Source of the DNA: JAJFGI01 sp036397065 | Lineage (GTDB): Bacteria > Pseudomonadota > Alphaproteobacteria > Kiloniellales > J153 | NCBI GenBank assembly: GCA_036397065.1 | Contig: DASWJP010000109.1 | Coordinates: forward strand, 86,766 to 150,765 | Length of the DNA stretch: 64,000 nt | Direction of reading: 5' to 3' | Part shown: positions 32,520 to 41,269 of the stretch, in pieces | Layout: each line of letters begins with the position of its first letter | How positions within the stretch are numbered: the stretch's first letter is position 1 | The notes under the pieces: model-generated | What the model saw: only the letters and a program-made list of their open reading frames with translations | Told to the model about the DNA's origin: nothing | Database searches by the model: none | Program-made: the position numbers and the translations under genes

Positions 32520-33584
32520 TCAGGCGGCCTTGCTGCCGGCCGCCGCCAGACCGTTGAACGCGGCGAGCGAACGCTCGATCGTCGCCCGGTCCAGATCGCG
32601 CACGATGAACACGATCCGCGAGCGCCGATCGCCCTCCGGCCAATGGTCGAGATGGACCGGCGGATGAATCAGGTGTTGCACGCCGTGGATCACCACCGGC
32701 GCCGGCGCATCGAGCACGTTGAGAATACCCTTCACGCGCAGCACGTTTTCGCCATGCCGGTTGAGCAGCATGGTCAGCCAGATGCCGAAGGCGGTCCAAT
32801 CGAGCGGCCGGTCGTGGGTCACGCAAAAGGCATGGATGCGCGCGCTGTGCCGGTTGACGTCGTGACCGCGATGGGTGTGTCCGGCCTCAGCCGACGGATC
32901 GGCCAGGGCATCGGCCCCCGAGAGCCAACGGCGCACCTCTTCGCTCTTGCGCGCCGGATCGTACAGGTCGGCCGCGAGCAAATCCTCCGGATCGAAATCT
33001 CCGGCGGCGATCTCGACCAAGGGGGCCGAAGGGTTGAGCCGGCAGAGGCGCGCCTTAATCGCTGCCGTCTGTTCGGCATCGCAGATATCCGTCTTGGTCA
33101 GCGCGAGGCGGTCGGCGACCAGAACCTGTTTCACGGATTCCGAATTCTGCTCCAGGTGCAGCGGGCCGTTGACCGCATCCACGGTGGCGATGGTGTTGCC
33201 CAGGCGGAAATGGTGACGGATAACCGGATCCGCCATGAAGGTGAAGACGATCGGCGCCGGATCGGCAAGGCCCGTGGTCTCGACCACGAGGCGGTCGAAG
33301 GCCGGAATGACCCCCGATTCGCGCCGGGAGAACAGGTCGCGCACCGCGGTGACCATGTCGCTGCGGATGGTGCAGCAGACGCAGCCGCTTTGCAGGACGA
33401 CCGTCTCCTCGTCCAGGCGTTCGAGCAGCAGGTGGTCGAGGCCGACCTCGCCGAACTCGTTGATCAGGACCGCCGTGTTGGCAAGGCGCGGCGAGGCGAG
33501 CAGACGGCGCAGCAGCGTCGTCTTGCCGCTGCCCAGAAAGCCGGTGATGATGTTGACCGGAATCTTGCTGTCGCCGCTGGTCAT
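32520..33584 (-). CDS. CobW/COG0523-family GTPase, putative zinc metallochaperone
   Basis: A 354-residue G3E GTPase: Walker A GFLGSGKTTLL (residues 15-25), metal-binding CVCC (Cys68, Cys70, Cys71), Walker B region RLVVETTGLADP, and a C-terminal CobW domain. A His-containing loop (GHTHRGHDVNRHSARIH) separates them. COG0523 proteins supply metal to enzymes. Placement directly upstream of a zinc-dependent dihydropyrimidinase suggests that enzyme as client, an inference from position. Confidence 0.88.
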   Translation of the reverse strand: MTSGDSKIPVNIITGFLGSGKTTLLRRLLASPRLANTAVLINEFGEVGLDHLLLERLDEETVVLQSGCVCCTIRSDMVTAVRDLFSRRESGVIPAFDRLVVETTGLADPAPIVFTFMADPVIRHHFRLGNTIATVDAVNGPLHLEQNSESVKQVLVADRLALTKTDICDAEQTAAIKARLCRLNPSAPLVEIAAGDFDPEDLLAADLYDPARKSEEVRRWLSGADALADPSAEAGHTHRGHDVNRHSARIHAFCVTHDRPLDWTAFGIWLTMLLNRHGENVLRVKGILNVLDAPAPVVIHGVQHLIHPPVHLDHWPEGDRRSRIVFIVRDLDRATIERSLAAFNGLAAAGSKAA

Positions 33585-33596
33585 GCCGCCGCCCGC

Positions 33597-33923
33597 CTAA
33601 CCGGATTGGCTCATGGCCCCGATCACGTCCGGGTCCAAAGGATCGCACGGCCGCCCAGCCAGGGCCTCGGCCGCGGGCCACAGGGCCGCCAAGTGCGGCA
33701 CGATTTGCTGGCGACCGGTGCGGTTGCGCAGGATATAGGCGCTGCCCTGCCAATCGCTCAGCTTCAGGCCGTAGTGGGCCAGGATCTTGTTGCCGATCGC
33801 CACCCGGCGCAGGCGCTCCTGACGCCGGGTTCGCCCGGCACCGGTATCCCCGTATATCCGCGACGTGCCGGCGGCATCGGTCCAGTGATCCTCTGCCCCC
33901 AGGACGCCGCACAGTCCGCACAT
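33597..33923 (-). CDS. Small conserved-looking protein with N-terminal MCGLCGVLG motif
   Basis: A 108-residue protein, MCGLCGVLGAEDHWTD at the start, then a basic segment (RTRRQERLRRVAIGNKIL) and a C-terminal helix-rich part. The CxxC pair could bind a metal or cluster. It is not a class II glutamine amidotransferase despite Cys2, because the rest of the domain is missing. It lies in the operon between the deacetylase and CobW genes, 12 bases before the CobW start. Function unknown. Confidence 0.7.
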   Translation of the reverse strand: MCGLCGVLGAEDHWTDAAGTSRIYGDTGAGRTRRQERLRRVAIGNKILAHYGLKLSDWQGSAYILRNRTGRQQIVPHLAALWPAAEALAGRPCDPLDPDVIGAMSQSG

Positions 33924-33988
33924 GTTCTACCTCCGCCGCCCTCACTCGCCGCCGCCCGCGGCCGCGCCGCCGGCGTGGCAACGGTGAT

Positions 33989-34894
33989 CTACTTTTTTCG
34001 CTTCGCCGCCTTCTTCTCGCGCGGAGACCGGCGCCGGAAATCGCTGGCGATCTCGTCAAAGGTGGTGAAGCGCACGCCCGGGTGCCGGCTCATGTAGTTG
34101 AACAAACGCTCCAGCATGAGCAGCACCTGCGGCCGTCCGGAAACGTCCGGGTGGATGGTCATGGTGTAGACCGCATAGTCGTACTCGCGGTAGACCCAGT
34201 CGAACTGATCGCGCCACATCTCCTCGAGGTGGCGGGGGCTGACGAAGCCGTGACTATTGGGGGCCGCCTTGATGAACATCATGGGCGGCAGATCATCGGT
34301 GTACCAACTCGCCGGGATCTCGACGATGTCGGTGATCTCCTTGCCGCGCACCAGCGGTTTCATCCACTCCTTGGCGGATTTGGAATAGTCGATCTTGGTC
34401 CAGCTGTCGCCGACCCGGACGTAGTGCGGCTGGAAGTCGTGATGCATCAGGCTGTGGTCGTACTTGAAGCCTTTTTTCTGCAGAAGCGCGGCGGTGGCCG
34501 GGCTGAACTCCCACCACGGCGCGACATAGCCGATCGGCTTGCGGCCCGAGATCCTGCGCAGAACCTCGATGCACTTGTCGAGAACGTCCTCTTCCTGACG
34601 CGGGGTCATGGCGATCGGATTCTCGTGCGAGTAGCCGTGCACGCCCAACTCGTGCCCGGCGGCGACCACCTGCTGGATTTGCTCGGGAAAAGTCTCCGCC
34701 GAATGGCCGGGCACGAACCAGGTCGTCTTGATCCCGAAGCGGTCGAAGAGCTCCACCAGCCGCGGCGTGCCGACCTCGCCGGAGAACATGCCGCGCGAGA
34801 TGTCGAGCGGCGAATCTTCGCCGCCGTAGGACCCCAGCCAACCGCCGACGGCGTCCACATCGACACCGAACGCGCAAAAAATTTCTTTCGCCAT
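33989..34894 (-). CDS. Polysaccharide-deacetylase-family (NodB-fold) hydrolase, PuuE/allantoinase-like
   Basis: A 301-residue NodB-fold protein. Metal-site residues are Asp in FGVDVDAVGG and the His pair in HGYSHENP; other motifs are TTWFVPGHSAETFP and a GYVAPWWEFSP loop. This branch includes enzymes of ureide breakdown such as PuuE-type allantoinase, not chitin deacetylases; there is no signal peptide. The ATG at 34894 has a GGGAGG site upstream. Neighbours (dihydropyrimidinase, ureidoglycolate lyase, ABC importer) favour amide hydrolysis of a ureide. Confidence 0.82.
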   Translation of the reverse strand: MAKEIFCAFGVDVDAVGGWLGSYGGEDSPLDISRGMFSGEVGTPRLVELFDRFGIKTTWFVPGHSAETFPEQIQQVVAAGHELGVHGYSHENPIAMTPRQEEDVLDKCIEVLRRISGRKPIGYVAPWWEFSPATAALLQKKGFKYDHSLMHHDFQPHYVRVGDSWTKIDYSKSAKEWMKPLVRGKEITDIVEIPASWYTDDLPPMMFIKAAPNSHGFVSPRHLEEMWRDQFDWVYREYDYAVYTMTIHPDVSGRPQVLLMLERLFNYMSRHPGVRFTTFDEIASDFRRRSPREKKAAKRKK

Positions 34895-35004
34895 GTTTGC
34901 CTCCCTTTCCATTTCCCGGCCCCGAACAGAAACCCAGCCCGGGTCCTCCAAATAATTCAGGCTGTCTCGAGGCGCACCCGGATACGCCCGCCTGGTCCGG
35001 CCCC

Positions 35005-36153
35005 TTAGGCGTTCATGCCACCCCGCGAGGTATCGAAGCCGCTCTCGCGATGCGTCAGGGAATGCACCGCCGCCGCCGACCAGCGCGCGATGACCGTATC
35101 GCCCTCGCGCGCCGGATTGGTGAAGTAGGTGCCGTCGTCGATGTTGGCGACGAACTCCTCCCCATCGGACAGGGTGATGCTCACTTTGACCCAGCTGCCT
35201 TGGTATTCGGTCATCCAGACCTTGCCGACGACCGAATTTACGGCATCGCCGCGGGCGGCGGCGGGATCGGTCAGCTTCTCCAGCTCAATCCGATCGCGCC
35301 GAATCGAGAGATAGCGCATCTCGCCCGTGCCCGGCGCTGCATCCCCCGCCGGTACGGTGAATCGGTGGCCGCGCGCGTCTTCCAGAAGCACTGTGCCGCC
35401 ATCGACCCGCACGACCTTGCCGCCCAGCACGTTCTGTCCGCCAATGAAACGGGCGACATATGTCGTGCGCGGCTTGTCATAGACGCCGCGCGCGCTGTCG
35501 GCCTGGTCGATCTTGCCGTGGTCCATGACAACCACCAGATCGGCAACGGCGATCGCTTCCATCTGCGTGTGCGTCACGTGAACGAAGGTAATCCCGAATT
35601 CCTTCTGCATCTGCCGCAGATTGCCGCGCATTTGCAGGCGCAGGAACTCGTCCAGCGCCGACAGAGGTTCGTCGAGCAGCAGGACCTTCGGGTTGGTGAT
35701 CAGCGAGCGCGCCAGGGCGATACGCTGCTGCTGCCCGCCGGACAGCTCGGCCGGAACGCGCTCCGAGAAGCTACCCATCCGAACCCGCTCCAGCATCTCG
35801 TGCGCCTGCTTGCGCCGCTGGGCCTTGTCCACGCCGCGCACCTTCAGATTGAAGGCCACGTTGTCCAGGCAGGTCAGATGCGGAAACAGGGCATAGCTTT
35901 GGAACATCATCGCCGTGCCCCTCTTGGCCGGCGGCAGGTCGACAACCGACTGGCCGTCGATCCGCACGTCGCCTTCGGTCGGCGCCTCGTGCCCCGCGAT
36001 CATCCTGAGCAAGGTCGTCTTGCCGCAACCGCTGGGCCCCAGCAGGCAACAGTAGGTGCCCGGCGGGACGATCATGCTCACGCGATCGATCGCCAAGGTG
36101 TTGCCGAATCGCTTGGTGACGTTCGCGAGCTCAATCCCCCCAACCTGCGTCAT
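35005..36153 (-). CDS. ABC transporter ATP-binding protein, PotA-like
   Basis: A 382-residue ATPase. Walker A GPSGCGKTTLL, Q-loop MMFQSYALFPHL, signature LSGGQQQR, Walker B VLLLDEP; H-loop is HVTHTQMEA. The C-terminal domain has two TOBE-like repeats with LSIRRDRIEL. It forms an importer with the two permeases and Tat-exported binding protein transcribed just before it. Substrate probably a ureide or related nitrogen compound from context. Confidence 0.88.
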   Translation of the reverse strand: MTQVGGIELANVTKRFGNTLAIDRVSMIVPPGTYCCLLGPSGCGKTTLLRMIAGHEAPTEGDVRIDGQSVVDLPPAKRGTAMMFQSYALFPHLTCLDNVAFNLKVRGVDKAQRRKQAHEMLERVRMGSFSERVPAELSGGQQQRIALARSLITNPKVLLLDEPLSALDEFLRLQMRGNLRQMQKEFGITFVHVTHTQMEAIAVADLVVVMDHGKIDQADSARGVYDKPRTTYVARFIGGQNVLGGKVVRVDGGTVLLEDARGHRFTVPAGDAAPGTGEMRYLSIRRDRIELEKLTDPAAARGDAVNSVVGKVWMTEYQGSWVKVSITLSDGEEFVANIDDGTYFTNPAREGDTVIARWSAAAVHSLTHRESGFDTSRGGMNA

Positions 36154-36190
36154 CTAGGATAACCTCCGTTCTTTTTCTTGCCCGCTTCGC

Positions 36191-37021
36191 CTATTTCCGG
36201 AACCGCACACCGCGGCGCCACTGGATGATCGCGATCGAGCCCAGGGACAAGATGATCGCCACGAACGATACGACCGTTGTAACCGTGCCTAGGGCATACA
36301 GCGCCGGGGAGGTGACCGTCGTGGTCATGGCATAGATTTCCAGCGGCAGGGTATTGCCCGGTCCGACCGTCAGCAGGGTGCGCGGGAACTCGTCGTAGGA
36401 CAGGGTGAAACCGAACAGCGCCACCGCGATCAAGCCGGGGAACAGGATCGGCAGCACGACGTACTGCAAGGTTTGCCGGTTACTCGCCCCCAGATCGCGC
36501 GCCGCCTCCTCATAGGACCGGCTGAAACGGCTGAGCACCGCGAACATGATCAGCAAGCCGAAGGGCAGGGTCCAGGTCAGTTGCGCCCCCAGCGCGGAGG
36601 CGTACCAATTCGTCGGCACATCGATGACCCGAAAAATCAAGCCGATCCCCAGGCTGAGGAACAAGCCCGGCATGACCAGGCTGGCCACCGCCATGTAGAA
36701 GATCGCGGTCGATCCGAAGAAGCGCCGCCGGAAGGCCAGGCCCGCCATGACCGAGAATGTCACGGTACAGATCATGACCAGCAGGGCGAGCAGGATCGAG
36801 CGGGTGAAGGAGCCGGCGAAGTCGCCCGTGCGCTGCTGCTCGAACAGGGCGGTGAACCAGTACAGCGACACCCCGTTCATGGGGAACGTCAGGCCGCCGG
36901 TCGGTCCCTGAAAAGACAGGATGTAGATGGCCAGCATCGGTCCGTACAGGAACAGGACGAACAGGGTGAAGAAGCTCGCCAGAGCATAGAATGTCCAGGG
37001 GCGCTTGCGATGCTGGGCCAT
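36191..37021 (-). CDS. ABC transporter permease (PotC-like)
   Basis: A 276-residue permease with about six helices and the coupling loop EAARDLGASNRQTLQYVVLP. The ATG at 37021 gives a charged cytoplasmic N-terminus (MAQHRKRPWTF). It is 19 bases downstream of the partner permease in a binding protein-permease-permease-ATPase operon. Confidence 0.88.
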   Translation of the reverse strand: MAQHRKRPWTFYALASFFTLFVLFLYGPMLAIYILSFQGPTGGLTFPMNGVSLYWFTALFEQQRTGDFAGSFTRSILLALLVMICTVTFSVMAGLAFRRRFFGSTAIFYMAVASLVMPGLFLSLGIGLIFRVIDVPTNWYASALGAQLTWTLPFGLLIMFAVLSRFSRSYEEAARDLGASNRQTLQYVVLPILFPGLIAVALFGFTLSYDEFPRTLLTVGPGNTLPLEIYAMTTTVTSPALYALGTVTTVVSFVAIILSLGSIAIIQWRRGVRFRK

Positions 37022-37040
37022 GTCCGATCCCCTCCCCGCC

Positions 37041-37901
37041 TCAGCCGGACAGCTCTTTGCGCACATCGACGATGCGCAGGATCGCCACGACCATAAGCAC
37101 GACGACCATGAGCAGAATCACCGCACTGGCCGCCGCCGAGGGATACTGCAGCATGGAGATCTCGTTCCACATGGCATAGACCGCCGACGAGCTTTGCCCG
37201 CCGCTCATGATCTTGACCACGAAGAAATCGCCCATGACCAGCGTGACCACGAAGATGGAGCCGAGCGCGATACCGGTCTTGCTCAGCGGGATCACCACCT
37301 GGGTGATCACCTGCCAGCGGCTGGCCCCGGCATCGACCGCCGCCTCCAAGATCGCCGGGTCGATCCGCGCCATGGCGTTGAACAGGGTCACCACCATGAA
37401 CAGGGTGAACAGATGCACGTAGGCGACGATCACCGAGAAATCGGAAAACAGCAGAAAATCGTACGGCTCGTCGATCAGACCCAGGTTCATGAGCGTCTGA
37501 TTGACCAAGCCGTTGCGCCCCAGCACCGGTATCCAGGAAATCATGCGAATGATGTTCGAGGTCCAGAACGGCACCGTGCAGACCAGGAAGAAGAAAATCT
37601 TCCACAGCAGGGATTGCACATGGAACACCAGAAAATAGGAAACCCAGAAACCGATGAACAAGGTAATCAGCCAGACGATCACCGAGAATTTGAGCATTGT
37701 CAGATAGAGGGTGACCGTGAGGTTCGACGAAAACACCTCTTCGTAGTTGTAGAGCAGGAAAGCCGGGACGGTCTGAAAATTGACGTAGTCGAAGAAGCTG
37801 ACGACGATGACCGTGACCAGCGGGATGCCGAAAAATACCAAAAGGATCAGCGCAAGCGGCGCGACCTGAATATAGGGCACCACCGACGACGGGACTTTCA
37901 T
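37041..37901 (-). CDS. ABC transporter permease (PotB-like)
   Basis: A 286-residue permease with about six helices; the coupling loop is EAAVDAGASRWQVITQVVIP. No large insert is present, unlike the permease at 25079. It follows the binding-protein gene after an 80-base gap holding a strong hairpin. Confidence 0.88.
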   Translation of the reverse strand: MKVPSSVVPYIQVAPLALILLVFFGIPLVTVIVVSFFDYVNFQTVPAFLLYNYEEVFSSNLTVTLYLTMLKFSVIVWLITLFIGFWVSYFLVFHVQSLLWKIFFFLVCTVPFWTSNIIRMISWIPVLGRNGLVNQTLMNLGLIDEPYDFLLFSDFSVIVAYVHLFTLFMVVTLFNAMARIDPAILEAAVDAGASRWQVITQVVIPLSKTGIALGSIFVVTLVMGDFFVVKIMSGGQSSSAVYAMWNEISMLQYPSAAASAVILLMVVVLMVVAILRIVDVRKELSG

Positions 37902-37936
37902 GACCTGGGCCTGCTAGCTTACGAGGCGGCGCGAGC

Positions 37937-37963
37937 GACGGGGCGGCCGGCGGCCGCCCCGTC
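37937..37963. terminator. Hairpin after the binding-protein gene
   Basis: GACGGGGCGGCC and its exact complement flank a three-base loop, with no T-run. It lies 17 bases after the binding-protein stop and probably stabilises or attenuates the transcript, raising binding protein relative to permeases. Confidence 0.5.
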
Positions 37964-37980
37964 CGGTGCTTCGCGGCCGG

Positions 37981-39288
37981 TTAGGCGGCCACGAACTCGT
38001 TCCACTTCCGAGTCATGTAACGGGACTCGTCCATGACCGTGTTCCAGCAGGCGACGTTGCCCATGCGCTCCCAGAACGTGCCGCCGTCGCGCACGGCGCC
38101 GGCCTTCTCCATCACGTTGCCGTAGGGATCGATGATATCGCCCTGGGCCGGCTTGCCCTCGTACCAGTAACCCCACTCGTCTTCCGACATCATTTTCTTG
38201 GCGGTTTCCGGCACGGCGCTGTAGTAGCCCTGGCGGGCAATGAAGGCGCCCTCCCAGCCGGAATGGTACCAGTTGAGGTACTCATAGGCGGCCTCGAGCC
38301 GGATGCCGTCGAGATGCTTCATCAGGCTCATGGCACTGGCCCAGGCGCGGTAGCCTTCCTTGAGCGGCGCGTAGTAGCAGGGAATCCCGCGCGAACGCAC
38401 CGCGGTCACCGCCGGCGACCACATGGATTGAATCACCACCTCGCCGGACGCCATCAGGTTGACCGATTCATCGAAGGTCGACCAGAAAGCGCGGAACTGT
38501 CCGGATTTCTTGGCGTCGATCAGGATGGCGATGGTCTTGTCGATTTCCTCGCGGGTCATGTTGCCCTTGTCGGCGTACTGAATGTCGCCCCGCGCCTCGA
38601 TCGCCATGGCCGCATCCATGATGCCGATTTCCGGCACGTCGAGAATCGCCGCCTTGCCTTTGAACTCCGGATTGAGCAGCTCGGCCCAGCTGTTGATGTC
38701 CCGCTTCACCAGGTCCGGCCGGATGCCCAGGGTATCGGCGTTGTAGATCATCGGAATGCCGCTGGCCCACTTGGTCGGGCCATCGTGGAAGGCGTTTGCA
38801 TCGGCCGCGCCCAGATACTGAACCTCGTAGGGCAACACACCTTGGCGCGAGACCTTGCGGCCGTCCGGATATTCGCCCTTGGTGAAGATCGGCACGACCT
38901 GATCCCAATACTTGAATCTGTCGAGGTCGACCGCCTGCAGAATATCGCCCCGGGGGATCAGCTGCTGCAGGAAGAAATACTCGGTGTCCGCGATATCGAC
39001 CGACTTCGGCTGTGTCACCAGCCGGTTGCGCAAGGCATCATGCGCCAATGCTTGCATCTCGATCTTGAAGGGCAGATCCTTGTTCGCCTGGTTCGCGATA
39101 TCGATGATCGCCGAGTACGGTGCACCGACGTGGTGGATCGTGATGTCTTTGAGAGCCTGTGCCCAAACCATGGGGAAGCCCGTGATGGCGCCTGCCCCGG
39201 CGGCAAGACCGGCGGTCGCCGCCGCGCCCTTGAGGACTTTTCGCCGACTAATCCCGGTTGCCTGCTTGGAATTTTTGCTGCGTTCCAT
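37981..39288 (-). CDS. ABC transporter solute-binding protein, Tat-exported
   Basis: A 435-residue protein. A twin-arginine signal is visible (ISRRKVLKGAAATAGLAAGAGA), with cleavage probably near VWA-QA. The mature part, ITIHHVGAPYSAIIDIANQANKDLPF, resembles family 1/6 extracellular binding proteins for polyamine-type systems. Tat export suggests folding in the cytoplasm before secretion. It opens the transporter operon; ureidoglycolate lyase lies upstream. No ligand can be deduced. Confidence 0.88.
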   Translation of the reverse strand: MERSKNSKQATGISRRKVLKGAAATAGLAAGAGAITGFPMVWAQALKDITIHHVGAPYSAIIDIANQANKDLPFKIEMQALAHDALRNRLVTQPKSVDIADTEYFFLQQLIPRGDILQAVDLDRFKYWDQVVPIFTKGEYPDGRKVSRQGVLPYEVQYLGAADANAFHDGPTKWASGIPMIYNADTLGIRPDLVKRDINSWAELLNPEFKGKAAILDVPEIGIMDAAMAIEARGDIQYADKGNMTREEIDKTIAILIDAKKSGQFRAFWSTFDESVNLMASGEVVIQSMWSPAVTAVRSRGIPCYYAPLKEGYRAWASAMSLMKHLDGIRLEAAYEYLNWYHSGWEGAFIARQGYYSAVPETAKKMMSEDEWGYWYEGKPAQGDIIDPYGNVMEKAGAVRDGGTFWERMGNVACWNTVMDESRYMTRKWNEFVAA

Positions 39289-39400
39289 TTGTCCTACCTC
39301 TCCCTTTTCGTTTTCGCACCAACAGTTTGTTTTCCAAAAACTTTATCGGACAATCGATGAGGGGTCAATTCGCCACCGGCGCGCGACCGGTCACGGCGAG

Positions 39401-39934
39401 TCATTCCCGTATCGCGGTGGGTGCCATATCGGGGGACGCAACCTCGACGGGCGCATCAAGCCGGTGCACCTCGCAGTCCTCGGCCGCATCCGGCGCTTGC
39501 CACATGAACATCGCGAATGTCGCCGCCCGGTCGAGCGATACCAAGGGATAGTGCCAGACGCCGGGCCCATAGCATACGCCTTGTGCCGAGGTCGCGACGA
39601 AGGCGCGCAGACTCTCCAGGCTGGGCCCGCCATCCGCCGATGGCCCGGCCGTGACCACGAGATAGCGCGCCGCGGTCATCGGCACGAAAACTTGGCTGCT
39701 GGCCGGATGGCGCTCCAGATACTCAACCGTCAGTCGCAGCCGGCTGGGCTCGACCCGATAGAGCGCGAGCGCCGGGTCGCAGGCCGGCAATCCGTGCGCC
39801 AGCCCAACCTCCTGATCGAAGCGCAGCGCGCGCCCGTCATTGGCCGTGCGGCCCTGTGTGGCGCTGGTCTCGATCACGGCGCCGTAAGGCGCAAAGGTGG
39901 CCCGTGTCAGGGGCACAGGATTGGCGACGACCAT
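39401..39934 (-). CDS. Ureidoglycolate lyase (AllA family)
   Basis: A 177-residue cupin-like enzyme. It opens with LTRATFAPYGAVIET, and the core has SSQVFVPM and GVWHYPLVSL with the conserved metal-type His, both typical of ureidoglycolate lyase. It splits ureidoglycolate to glyoxylate and urea at the end of allantoin breakdown. The ATG at 39934 is used; the frame runs upstream without a better start. It anchors the ureide interpretation of the cluster. Confidence 0.85.
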   Translation of the reverse strand: MVVANPVPLTRATFAPYGAVIETSATQGRTANDGRALRFDQEVGLAHGLPACDPALALYRVEPSRLRLTVEYLERHPASSQVFVPMTAARYLVVTAGPSADGGPSLESLRAFVATSAQGVCYGPGVWHYPLVSLDRAATFAMFMWQAPDAAEDCEVHRLDAPVEVASPDMAPTAIRE

Positions 39935-40144
39935 GGCGGCCTCAGGCAGGTGCGGCAGGCACCTCCCGCAACGGTGCGTCCTCGCCCGCAGAACACGCAA
40001 AGCTTTGCCCGAGAACCGATTTCCGTCAAGATCGATATGCGTCGTGCCGGTCCGCCACGACCGCCTTTGGCCGGAGGTACCGCTTCGCCGCGCCCATGAT
40101 ACAGATCAGCGCCGGCTTCCCGATCCTCAGACCGGCCGGCCAAG

Positions 40145-40263
40145 CTATCGCGTCAGTCGGTGCCGGGTCCGCCAAGCGAACAATAGAACCAGCCCAAAGC
40201 CCACGGCCGACAGGCTCAATGTCGAGGGCTCGGGAATGTCCGCTGCCGCCGCGGCGGTGGGCT
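40145..40263 (-). pseudogene. PEP-CTERM sorting-signal remnant cut by an IS630-type element
   Basis: The minus strand encodes DIPEPSTLSLSAVGFGLVLL, then a short basic tail FAWRTRHRLTR and a stop. This is a complete PEP-CTERM signal: PEP motif, hydrophobic helix and basic cluster. The reading frame runs into the IS630-type element at 40264 and meets a stop there, so the protein body is gone. The lost part is not recognisable beyond the element. Proteins with this tail are processed by an exosortase, which is not in this window. Confidence 0.7.
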
Positions 40264-40265
40264 TA

Positions 40266-40879
40266 GAGCGGATTCAATTTATTCCTGGTCATATCCTGCG
40301 GCGGCGAAGAAGTTCTGACATTCCTGAGGTGTGAAGGCATCGATGGCCTGTGCGATGGTCTCCCAAAGGTCGTCCACGGTTCGGGCGGCGGCTTTTCTGA
40401 GCCGGGCGAGGACGTCCGGGCGCTGCTGTTCCGATGCAGGGCCTGTCTTTTTTTGTGCGTCAGCCCGCGCTTGGAGAAGAAGTACCATATCGTTGCCGCA
40501 CAGGGGTCCACGCCGCGCTCCGCCGCCAGCTTCTCGGCGATCTCATAGGGCGCAATATCCTTCTCCTCCTCCAAAAGAGCGAGAATGAAGGTCTCGTGAT
40601 CGCCCAGCTTCGAGCCCGGCGGCTGGCCCTGAGGGGCAGGGTTCAACGACCCGGTCTCACGCCACTGGCGGTGCCAGTTGATGGCCGTCGAAGGGGCAAC
40701 CGAAAACCGAGCCGGCGCACCCCGAGCTGACATGCCACCGTCAATCGCCTCAATCACACGGTGCCGGAGATCCAAACCGTAAGCGCGTCCCATATCTGCC
40801 GCCCAAATCAACTCGGGATACAGAATCATGTGTCGGCCGCCCTGGGAATCCCCTTGAGCGATTCACACTAAATTGGCTC
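40266..40879 (-). mobile_element. Internally deleted IS630-family element
   Basis: The element is 614 bases with ends starting GAGC, flanked on each side by TA (40264-40265 and 40880-40881), the typical IS630 target duplication. Full members are near 1.1 kb. The transposase keeps its N-terminal HTH and last ~50 residues but lacks the DDE core, so it can only move in trans. Confidence 0.75.
40279..40793 (-). pseudogene. IS630-family transposase, DDE core deleted
   Basis: The first frame (MGRAYGLDLRHRVIEAI onward) is an IS630 OrfA with a helix-turn-helix and the APYEIAEKLAAERG segment. Near 40450 the homologous frame shifts, as in the usual OrfA/OrfB arrangement, to TGPASEQQRPDVLARLRKAA and then the typical OrfB end, WETIAQAIDAFTPQECQNFF. 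In intact elements about 140 residues including the catalytic acidic triad sit between RPDVLAR and LRKAA. Their absence makes this inactive. Confidence 0.75.
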
Positions 40880-40889
40880 TAGTAATGAC

Positions 40890-40907
40890 GGCTCTTAGCT
40901 AAGAGCC
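40890..40907. repeat. Perfect 18-base palindrome
   Basis: GGCTCTTAGCTAAGAGCC lies nine bases outside the IS630-type element. It may be an end of an older mobile element or a transcription stop; no gene is attached. Confidence 0.5.
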
Positions 40908-40979
40908 GATCCCAGAAGTTGAGATTCAAGGGCTAGGGATTGGCCGGGTTGAGCTGCTGCCGGTTCCGTGGACACGCCG

Positions 40980-41033
40980 TTAAGTTTGCATGGCCTGTTT
41001 CTCGAAGTCCACAGGACTGACGTATCCGATGGT
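40980..41033 (-). pseudogene. IS3-family transposase C-terminal scrap
   Basis: The minus strand reads TIGYVSPVDFEKQAMQT and stop, the standard C-terminal end of IS3-family OrfB. The following GTGTCCACGGAACCGGCAG resembles an IS3 terminal region. Nothing upstream of the fragment matches the rest of the transposase. Confidence 0.65.
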
Positions 41034-41269
41034 CCATGTCTGCGCGACCTCTATTGGCCGGCTCGTCAATTCCCAGAGCGGTCTACTCACTGCCAAGAAG
41101 CTCCGCGCGATCGGCGGTATCTTTCTGGGTTCGTCAGGGAAAGTCGGAAGGCGTTGAGCGGACGACGGCTCCGTCTCCCGCTCAGCCCGAACCGCGTTCC
41201 CTTGGGAAATTCCGGGTCATGCTCGTAGGCAAGGCGGCAATGATCCGGAAGCGCCTTACCCTAATTTAA
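41034..41269. other. Uncharacterised spacer between IS3 scrap and HAD remnant
   Basis: About 235 bases without a recognisable gene. Short open frames exist on both strands but none shows a known motif or ribosome-binding site. Confidence 0.3.

Noticed and set aside
33597..33923. MCGLCG protein as a class II glutamine amidotransferase
   Set aside because: Cys2 alone matches; the rest of the ~200-residue domain is missing.
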